Source of the DNA: Loxodes magnus
Taxonomy: Eukaryota > Ciliophora > Karyorelictea > Loxodida > Loxodidae
Assembly: GCA_946699065.1 (NCBI GenBank)
Contig: CAMPDV010002037.1
Coordinates: forward strand, 1 to 64,000
DNA: 64,000 nucleotides
Direction: 5' to 3'
Part shown: piece after piece, positions 55,117 to 64,000 of the stretch
Layout: each line of letters starts with the position of its first letter
Position numbering within the stretch: position 1 is the stretch's first letter
Notes under the pieces: generated by a model
Databases searched by the model: none
The model's input: the letters and a program-made list of their open reading frames with translations, nothing else
What the model was told of the DNA's origin: nothing
Position numbers and translations under genes: made by a program

Positions 55117-55938
55117 TCACTCCAAAACATCTATAAAACAATGTTTTTTTTTACTTTAAAAATTACACAACTATTTTTCATACATTGTTAACTCACTCTG
55201 GTATTAAAATTTCGTATTCTCACTTCAAAACATCTATAAAACAATGTTTTTTTTTACTTTAAAAATTACACAACTATTTTTCATACATTGTTAACTCACT
55301 CTGGTATTAAAATTTCGTATTCTTACTTCAAAACATCTATAAAACAATGTTTTTTTTTACTTTAAAAATTACACAACTATTTTTCATACATTGTTAACTC
55401 ACTCTGGTATTAAAATTTCGTATTCTCACTCCAAAACATAACAAAAACAATGTTTTTTTTTACTTTAAAAATTACACAACTATTTTTCATACATTGTTAA
55501 CTCACTCTGGTATTAAAATTTCGTATTCTCACTTCAAAACATCTATAAAACAATGTTTTTTTTTACTTTAAAAATTACACAACTATTTTTCATACATTGT
55601 TAACTCACTCTGGTATTAAAATTTCGTATTCTCATTCCAAAACATCTATAAAACAATGTTTTTTTTTACTTTAAAAATTACACAACTATTTTTCATACAT
55701 TGTTAACTCACTCTGGTATTAAAATTTCGTATTCTCACTTCAAAACATAACAAAAACAATGTTTTTTTTACTTTAAAAATTACACAACTATTTTTCATAC
55801 ATTGTTAACTCACTCTGGTATTAAAATTTCGTATTCTCACTTCAAAACATCTATAAAACAATGTTTTTTTTTACTTTAAAAATTACACAACTATTTTTCA
55901 TACATTGTTAACTCACTCTGGTATTAAAATTTCGTATT

Positions 55939-56867
55939 CTCACTCCAAAACATCTATAAAACAATGTTTTTTTTTACTTTAAAAATTACACAACTATTTT
56001 TCATACATTGTTAACTCACTCTGGTATTAAAATTTCGTATTCTCACTTCAAAACATCTATAAAACAATGTTTTTTTTTACTTTAAAAATTACACAACTAT
56101 TTTTCATACATTGTTAACTCACTCTGGTATTAAAATTTCGTATTCTTACTTCAAAACATCTATAAAACAATGTTTTTTTTTTACTTTAAATATTACACAA
56201 CTATTTTTCATACATTGTTAACTCACTCTGGTATTAAAATTTCGTATTCTCACTTCAAAACATCTATAAAACAATGTTTTTTTTTACTTTAAAAATTACA
56301 CAACTATTTTTCATACATTGTTAACTCACTCTGGTATTAAAATTTCGTATTCTTACTTCAAAACATCTATAAAACAATGTTTTTTTTTTACTTTAAATAT
56401 TACACAACTATTTTTCATACATTGTTAACTCACTCTGGTATTAAAATTTCGTATTCTCACTTCAAAACATCTATAAAACAAGGTTTTTTTTTACTTTAAA
56501 AATTACACAACTATTTTTCATACATTGTTAACTCACTCTGGTATTAAAATTTCGTATTCTTACTTCAAAACATCTATAAAACAAGGTTTTTTTTTACTTT
56601 AAAAATTACACAACTATTTTTCATACATTGTTAACTCACTCTGGTATTAAAATTTCGTATTCTCACTCCAAAACATAACAAAAACAATGTTTTTTTTTAC
56701 TTTAAAAATTACACAACTATTTTTCATACATTGTTAACTCACTCTGGTATTAAAATTTCGTATTCTCACTTCAAAACATCTATAAAACAAGGTTTTTTTT
56801 TACTTTAAAAATTACACAACTATTTTTCATACATTGTTAACTCACTCTGGTATTAAAATTTCGTATT
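55939..56867. repeat. 9-monomer block, downstream copy
   Basis: Partner of 51918-52846. Downstream of it the two regions stay similar, but copy 1 has one extra cttacttc unit (52847) before the T6-A-T2 unit. The last T10/A35T unit of the window is here (56352). A caagg unit at 56971 just downstream carries a private T-to-A change at the start of the T tract (56999-57001 region). Confidence 0.8.
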
Positions 56868-59800
56868 CTCACTCCAAAACATAACAAAAACAATGTTTTT
56901 TATTACTTTAAAAATTACACAACTATTTTTCATACATTGTTAACTCACTCTGGTATTAAAATTTCGTATTCTTACTTCAAAACATCTATAAAACAAGGAT
57001 TTTTTTTACTTTAAAAATTACACAACTATTTTTCATACATTGTTAACTCACTCTGGTATTAAAATTTCGTATTCTCACTTCAAAACATCTATAAAACAAT
57101 GTTTTTTTTTACTTTAAAAATTACACAACTATTTTTCATACATTGTTAACTCACTCTGGTATTAAAATTTCGTATTCTTACTCCAAAACACTTCAAAAAC
57201 AATGTTTTTTTTTACTTTAAAAATTACACAACTATTTTTCATACATTGTTAACTCACTCTGGTATTAAAATTTCGTATTCTTACTTCAAAACATCTATAA
57301 AACAATGTTTTTTTTTACTTTAAAAATTACACAACTATTTTTCATACATTGTTAACTCACTCTGGTATTAAAATTTCGTATTCTCACTCCAAAACATAAC
57401 AAAAACAATGTTTTTTTTTACTTTAAAAATTACACAACTATTTTTCATACATTGTTAACTCACTCTGGTATTAAAATTTCGTATTCTTACTTCAAAACAT
57501 CTATAAAACAAGGTTTTTTTTTACTTTAAAAATTACACAACTATTTTTCATACATTGTTAACTCACTCTGGTATTAAAATTTCGTATTCTTACTTCAAAA
57601 CATCTATAAAACAATGTTTTTTTTTACTTTAAAAATTACACAACTATTTTTCATACATTGTTAACTCACTCTGGTATTAAAATTTCGTATTCTTACTTCA
57701 AAACATCTATAAAACAATGTTTTTTTTTACTTTAAAAATTACACAACTATTTTTCATACATTGTTAACTCACTCTGGTATTAAAATTTCGTATTCTTACT
57801 TCAAAACATCTATAAAACAATGTTTTTTTTTACTTTAAAAATTACACAACTATTTTTCATACATTGTTAACTCACTCTGGTATTAAAATTTCGTATTCTC
57901 ACTTCAAAACATCTATAAAACAAGGTTTTTTTTTACTTTAAAAATTACACAACTATTTTTCATACATTGTTAACTCACTCTGGTATTAAAATTTCGTATT
58001 CTTACTTCAAAACATCTATAAAACAAGGTTTTTTTTTACTTTAAAAATTACACAACTATTTTTCATACATTGTTAACTCACTCTGGTATTAAAATTTCGT
58101 ATTCTCACTTCAAAACATCTATAAAACAATGTTTTTTTTTACTTTAAAAATTACACAACTATTTTTCATACATTGTTAACTCACTCTGGTATTAAAATTT
58201 CGTATTCTCACTCCAAAACATAACAAAAACAATGTTTTTTATTACTTTAAAAATTACACAACTATTTTTCATACATTGTTAACTCACTCTGGTATTAAAA
58301 TTTCGTATTCTCACTTCAAAACATCTATAAAACAATGTTTTTTTTTACTTTAAAAATTACACAACTATTTTTCATACATTGTTAACTCACTCTGGTATTA
58401 AAATTTCGTATTCTTACTTCAAAACATCTATAAAACAATGTTTTTTTTTACTTTAAAAATTACACAACTATTTTTCATACATTGTTAACTCACTCTGGTA
58501 TTAAAATTTCGTATTCTCACTCCAAAACATAACAAAAACAATGTTTTTTATTACTTTAAAAATTACACAACTATTTTTCATACATTGTTAACTCACTCTG
58601 GTATTAAAATTTCGTATTCTCACTTCAAAACATCTATAAAACAAGGTTTTTTTTTACTTTAAAAATTACACAACTATTTTTCATACATTGTTAACTCACT
58701 CTGGTATTAAAATTTCGTATTCTTACTTCAAAACATCTATAAAACAAGGTTTTTTTTTACTTTAAAAATTACACAACTATTTTTCATACATTGTTAACTC
58801 ACTCTGGTATTAAAATTTCGTATTCTCACTCCAAAACATAACAAAAACAATGTTTTTTTTTACTTTAAAAATTACACAACTATTTTTCATACATTGTTAA
58901 CTCACTCCGGTATTAAAATTTCGTATTCTTACTTCAAAACATCTATAAAACAATGTTTTTTTTTACTTTAAAAATTACACAACTATTTTTCATACATTGT
59001 TAACTCACTCTGGTATTAAAATTTCGTATTCTTACTTCAAAACATCTATAAAACAATGTTTTTTTTTACTTTAAAAATTACACAACTATTTTTCATACAT
59101 TGTTAACTCACTCTGGTATTAAAATTTCGTATTCTCACTCCAAAACATAACAAAAACTATGTTTTTTTTTACTTTAAAAATTACACAACTATTTTTCATA
59201 CATTGTTAACTCACTCTGGTATTAAAATTTCGTATTCTCACTCCAAAACATCTATAAAACAATGTTTTTTTTTACTTTAAAAATTACACAACTATTTTTC
59301 ATACATTGTTAACTCACTCTGGTATTAAAATTTCGTATTCTCACTTCAAAACATCTATAAAACAATGTTTTTTTTTACTTTAAAAATTACACAACTATTT
59401 TTCATACATTGTTAACTCACTCTGGTATTAAAATTTCGTATTCTTACTTCAAAACATCTATAAAACAATGTTTTTTTTTACTTTAAAAATTACACAACTA
59501 TTTTTCATACATTGTTAACTCACTCTGGTATTAAAATTTCGTATTCTTACTTCAAAACATCTATAAAACAATGTTTTTTTTTACTTTAAAAATTACACAA
59601 CTATTTTTCATACATTGTTAACTCACTCTGGTATTAAAATTTCGTATTCTCACTCCAAAACATAACAAAAACTATGTTTTTTTTTACTTTAAAAATTACA
59701 CAACTATTTTTCATACATTGTTAACTCACTCTGGTATTAAAATTTCGTATTCTCACTCCAAAACATCTATAAAACAATGTTTTTTTTTACTTTAAAAATT

Positions 59801-61090
59801 ACACAACTATTTTTCATACATTGTTAACTCACTCTGGTATTAAAATTTCGTATTCTCACTTCAAAACATCTATAAAACAATGTTTTTTTTTACTTTAAAA
59901 ATTACACAACTATTTTTCATACATTGTTAACTCACTCTGGTATTAAAATTTCGTATTCTCACTCCAAAACATAACAAAAACTATGTTTTTTTTTACTTTA
60001 AAAATTACACAACTATTTTTCATACATTGTTAACTCACTCTGGTATTAAAATTTCGTATTCTCACTTCAAAACATCTATAAAACAATGTTTTTTTTTACT
60101 TTAAAAATTACACAACTATTTTTCATACATTGTTAACTCACTCCGGTATTAAAATTTCGTATTCTCACTCCAAAACATAACAAAAACAATGTTTTTTTTT
60201 ACTTTAAAAATTACACAACTATTTTTCATACATTGTTAACTCACTCTGGTATTAAAATTTCGTATTCTCACTCCAAAACATCTATAAAACAATGTTTTTT
60301 TTTACTTTAAAAATTACACAACTATTTTTCATACATTGTTAACTCACTCTGGTATTAAAATTTCGTATTCTCACTCCAAAACATAACAAAAACAATGTTT
60401 TTTTTTACTTTAAAAATTACACAACTATTTTTCATACATTGTTAACTCACTCCGGTATTAAAATTTCGTATTCTTACTTCAAAACATCTATAAAACAATG
60501 TTTTTTTTTACTTTAAAAATTACACAACTATTTTTCATACATTGTTAACTCACTCTGGTATTAAAATTTCGTATTCTCACTTCAAAACATAACAAAAACA
60601 ATGTTTTTTATTACTTTAAAAATTACACAACTATTTTTCATACATTGTTAACTCACTCTGGTATTAAAATTTCGTATTCTCACTTCAAAACATCTATAAA
60701 ACAATGTTTTTTTTTACTTTAAAAATTACACAACTATTTTTCATACATTGTTAACTCACTCTGGTATTAAAATTTCGTATTCTCACTCCAAAACATAACA
60801 AAAACAATGTTTTTTTTTACTTTAAAAATTACACAACTATTTTTCATACATTGTTAACTCACTCTGGTATTAAAATTTCGTATTCTCACTTCAAAACATC
60901 TATAAAACAATGTTTTTTTTTACTTTAAAAATTACACAACTATTTTTCATACATTGTTAACTCACTCCGGTATTAAAATTTCGTATTCTCACTCCAAAAC
61001 ATAACAAAAACAATGTTTTTTTTTACTTTAAAAATTACACAACTATTTTTCATACATTGTTAACTCACTCCGGTATTAAAATTTCGTATT

Positions 61091-61811
61091 CTCACTCCAA
61101 AACATAACAAAAACAATGTTTTTTATTACTTTAAAAATTACACAACTATTTTTCATACATTGTTAACTCACTCTGGTATTAAAATTTCGTATTCTCACTC
61201 CAAAACATAACAAAAACAATGTTTTTTTTTACTTTAAAAATTACACAACTATTTTTCATACATTGTTAACTCACTCCGGTATTAAAATTTCGTATTCTTA
61301 CTTCAAAACATCTATAAAACAATGTTTTTTTTTACTTTAAAAATTACACAACTATTTTTCATACATTGTTAACTCACTCCGGTATTAAAATTTCGTATTC
61401 TCACTCCAAAACATAACAAAAACAATGTTTTTTATTACTTTAAAAATTACACAACTATTTTTCATACATTGTTAACTCACTCTGGTATTAAAATTTCGTA
61501 TTCTCACTCCAAAACATAACAAAAACAATGTTTTTTTTTACTTTAAAAATTACACAACTATTTTTCATACATTGTTAACTCACTCCGGTATTAAAATTTC
61601 GTATTCTTACTTCAAAACATCTATAAAACAATGTTTTTTTTTACTTTAAAAATTACACAACTATTTTTCATACATTGTTAACTCACTCCGGTATTAAAAT
61701 TTCGTATTCTCACTCCAAAACATAACAAAAACAATGTTTTTTATTACTTTAAAAATTACACAACTATTTTTCATACATTGTTAACTCACTCTGGTATTAA
61801 AATTTCGTATT
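61091..61811. repeat. 3-monomer higher-order repeat, 2.3 copies, CCGG-marked
   Basis: Copies start at 61091, 61400 and 61709, exactly 309 bp apart. Each is ctcactcc/aacaaaaa/T6-A-T2 with CTGG, then ctcactcc/aacaaaaa with CCGG, then cttacttc/ctataaaa with CCGG; the third copy has only its first unit. The pattern of CTGG and CCGG is kept in register, so the trio was copied after T73C arose. Confidence 0.9.
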
Positions 61812-61925
61812 CTCACTTCAAAACATCTATAAAACAAGGTTTTTTTTTACTTTAAAAATTACACAACTATTTTTCATACATTGTTAACTCACTCTGGTAT
61901 TAAAATTTAGTATTCTCACTCCAAA

Positions 61926-61939
61926 ACATAAATAAAACA
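61926..61939. repeat. Chimeric 'acataaataaaac' monomer, first of two
   Basis: Monomer positions 5-12 read aaataaaa: the first two bases are those of the aacaaaaa type and the rest those of ctataaaa. A crossover or conversion edge between positions 6 and 7 explains it, as does one substitution pair. The second copy is at 63265, exactly 13 monomers (1339 bp) on, there joined to caagg instead of caatg. The unit just before (near 61909) has lost its CpG by C87A. Confidence 0.75.
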
Positions 61940-63264
61940 ATGTTTTTTTTTACTTTAAAAATTACACAACTATTTTTCATACATTGTTAACTCACTCTGG
62001 TATTAAAATTTCGTATTCTTACTTCAAAACATCTATAAAACAAGGTTTTTTTTTACTTTAAAAATTACACAACTATTTTTCATACATTGTTAACTCACTC
62101 TGGTATTAAAATTTCGTATTCTCACTCCAAAACATCTATAAAACAATGTTTTTTTTTACTTTAAAAATTACACAACTATTTTTCATACATTGTTAACTCA
62201 CTCTGGTATTAAAATTTCGTATTCTCACTCCAAAACATAACAAAAACAATGTTTTTTTTTACTTTAAAAATTACACAACTATTTTTCATACATTGTTAAC
62301 TCACTCTGGTATTAAAATTTCGTATTCTCACTCCAAAACATAACAAAAACAATGTTTTTTTTTACTTTAAAAATTACACAACTATTTTTCATACATTGTT
62401 AACTCACTCCGGTATTAAAATTTCGTATTCTCACTCCAAAACATAACAAAAACAATGTTTTTTATTACTTTAAAAATTACACAACTATTTTTCATACATT
62501 GTTAACTCACTCTGGTATTAAAATTTCGTATTCTCACTCCAAAACATAACAAAAACAATGTTTTTTTTTACTTTAAAAATTACACAACTATTTTTCATAC
62601 ATTGTTAACTCACTCTGGTATTAAAATTTCGTATTCTCACTCCAAAACATAACAAAAACAATGTTTTTTTTTACTTTAAAAATTACACAACTATTTTTCA
62701 TACATTGTTAACTCACTCTGGTATTAAAATTTCGTATTCTCACTCCAAAACATAACAAAAACAATGTTTTTTTTTACTTTAAAAATTACACAACTATTTT
62801 TCATACATTGTTAACTCACTCCGGTATTAAAATTTCGTATTCTCACTTCAAAACATCTATAAAACAAGGTTTTTTTTTACTTTAAAAATTACACAACTAT
62901 TTTTCATACATTGTTAACTCACTCTGGTATTAAAATTTCGTATTCTTACTTCAAAACATCTATAAAACAAGGTTTTTTTTTACTTTAAAAATTACACAAC
63001 TATTTTTCATACATTGTTAACTCACTCTGGTATTAAAATTTCGTATTCTCACTCCAAAACATAACAAAAACAATGTTTTTTTTTACTTTAAAAATTACAC
63101 AACTATTTTTCATACATTGTTAACTCACTCCGGTATTAAAATTTCGTATTCTTACTTCAAAACATCTATAAAACAATGTTTTTTTTTACTTTAAAAATTA
63201 CACAACTATTTTTCATACATTGTTAACTCACTCTGGTATTAAAATTTCGTATTCTCACTCCAAA

Positions 63265-63278
63265 ACATAAATAAAACA
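63265..63278. repeat. Chimeric 'acataaataaaac' monomer, second of two
   Basis: Same hybrid 8-mer as at 61926 and in the same ctcactcc context, followed by caagg. In both places the next unit is cttacttc/caagg and then ctcactcc/caatg, so a short block was copied 1339 bp away and one of the two then changed at position 16. Confidence 0.75.
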
Positions 63279-64000
63279 AGGTTTTTTTTTACTTTAAAAA
63301 TTACACAACTATTTTTCATACATTGTTAACTCACTCTGGTATTAAAATTTCGTATTCTTACTTCAAAACATCTATAAAACAAGGTTTTTTTTTACTTTAA
63401 AAATTACACAACTATTTTTCATACATTGTTAACTCACTCTGGTATTAAAATTTCGTATTCTCACTCCAAAACATCTATAAAACAATGTTTTTTTTTACTT
63501 TAAAAATTACACAACTATTTTTCATACATTGTTAACTCACTCTGGTATTAAAATTTCGTATTCTCACTTCAAAACATCTATAAAACAATGTTTTTTTTTA
63601 CTTTAAAAATTACACAACTATTTTTCATACATTGTTAACTCACTCTGGTATTAAAATTTCGTATTCTCACTTCAAAACATCTATAAAACAATGTTTTTTT
63701 TTACTTTAAAAATTACACAACTATTTTTCATACATTGTTAACTCACTCTGGTATTAAAATTTCGTATTCTCACTTCAAAACATCTATAAAACAATGTTTT
63801 TTTTTACTTTAAAAATTACACAACTATTTTTCATACATTGTTAACTCACTCTGGTATTAAAATTTCGTATTCTCACTTCAAAACATCTATAAAACAAGGT
63901 TTTTTTTTACTTTAAAAATTACACAACTATTTTTCATACATTGTTAACTCACTCTGGTATTAAAATTTCGTATTCTCACTCCAAAACATCTATAAAACAA

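Larger units (their letters stand above)
58907..63133. repeat. Zone of 12 monomers with T73C, creating CCGG
   Basis: CTGG at monomer positions 72-75 becomes CCGG in 12 units, all in this zone. Copies begin at about 58907, 60143, 60452, 60967, 61070, 61277, 61378, 61585, 61687, 62408, 62820 and 63130. I saw none in the first 58.9 kb. They occur on several backgrounds (cttacttc/ctataaaa, ctcactcc/aacaaaaa, ctcacttc), always with T9 and A35. The variant seems to have arisen locally and spread by short exchanges. Confidence 0.88.
1..64000. repeat. 103-bp AT-rich satellite array filling the window
   Basis: A 103-bp unit repeats head-to-tail without interruption. The marker 'acaacta' falls at 41, 144 and 247, and last at 63923. 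From the first 'acat' (1) to the last (63986) there are 621 units with a net gain of 22 bases, almost all from one-base changes in a T tract. The consensus has 23 G+C in 103 bp (about 22% GC). All units share one orientation. No foreign insertion, gene, RNA gene or inversion was seen. Units differ at a small set of recurrent sites, so most pairs are well over 90% identical. Mixed-order stretches between the named blocks hold only this repeat. Such arrays are typical of centromeric or heterochromatic satellites in eukaryotes; that role is inferred from structure alone. I do not recognise the monomer as a named family, and the array runs off both window ends. Confidence 0.99.

Noticed and set aside
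1-64000. CRISPR array
   Set aside because: Regular spacing first suggests repeats and spacers, but the whole 103 bp is repeated, with no unique spacers and no cas genes.
1-64000. Telomeric or simple-sequence DNA
   Set aside because: No TTAGGG-, TTAGG- or TTTAGGG-type tracts are present; the T tracts are short and fixed in each unit.
1-64000. Array as an assembly or sequencing artefact
   Set aside because: Units differ by consistent linked variants and private blocks, which a looped assembly would not produce. Local copy number, such as the 18-mer at 22764-26474, could still be wrong.

Overview
The whole 64,000-base window is one uninterrupted satellite DNA array. A 103-bp, roughly 78% A+T monomer is repeated head-to-tail from the first base to the last: 621 complete monomers plus a 15-base partial copy at the right end. 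Both ends lie inside the array, so its true length, flanks and chromosomal position cannot be seen. There are no protein-coding genes, RNA genes, transposons, CRISPR arrays, telomeric repeats or inverted segments. Because 103 = 1 (mod 3), any reading frame shifts at every monomer and soon meets a stop. A long, homogeneous, gene-free, AT-rich tandem array suggests centromeric or other heterochromatic satellite of a eukaryote. The sequence gives no safe clue to the species.

Monomer map (position 1 = the A of 'acat' at base 1): 5-12 is one of two alternative 8-mers (aacaaaaa or ctataaaa); 13-17 is caatg, caagg or ctatg; 18-26 is a T9 tract (also T8, T10, T11, or T6-A-T2); 35 is A or T; 37-92 is an almost invariant 56-bp core with GTTAAC (61-66), AAATTT (81-86) and the only CpG (87-88); 93-100 is ctcacttc, ctcactcc, ctcattcc or cttacttc. 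Nearly all variation lies in positions 93-103 and 1-35.

The variants act as a barcode, and reading their order shows a higher layer of organisation: blocks of 3 to 18 monomers copied in tandem or re-used at a distance. In the coordinates here, blocks begin at monomer position 93. The clearest are: 1948-2565 (3-mer x2), 6892-8540 with 9058-10706 (16 monomers), 10810-12457 (8-mer x2), 16271-17817 (7-mer), 18333-19157 with 21218-22042 (8 monomers), 22764-26474 (18-mer x2, one base apart by barcode), 31729-33582 with 35437-37187 and 37806-38629, 33480-34818 (4-mer/5-mer/4-mer), 39351-41924 (mosaic), 42337-46456 (nested G-H-s-H-G layout), 47385-48106 with 54394-55116 (7 monomers), 49446-52330 (12-mer then 8-mer x2), 51918-52846 with 55939-56867, and 61091-61811 (3-mer x2.3). 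Between these blocks (12458-16270, 17818-18332, 19158-21217, 26475-31728, 38630-39350, 46457-47384, 52847-54393, 56868-61090 and 61812-64000) the same monomers run in mixed order, with only short or uncertain block matches.

Private variants are confined to parts of the array: CCGG for CTGG only in 58.9-63.1 kb, the 'cactt' monomer only in 49.4-57.2 kb, and A35T apparently missing from about 36.5-46.5 kb and from 56.4 kb onward. This fits local turnover by unequal exchange or conversion. All comparisons were made by eye from variant barcodes, not by computed alignment.
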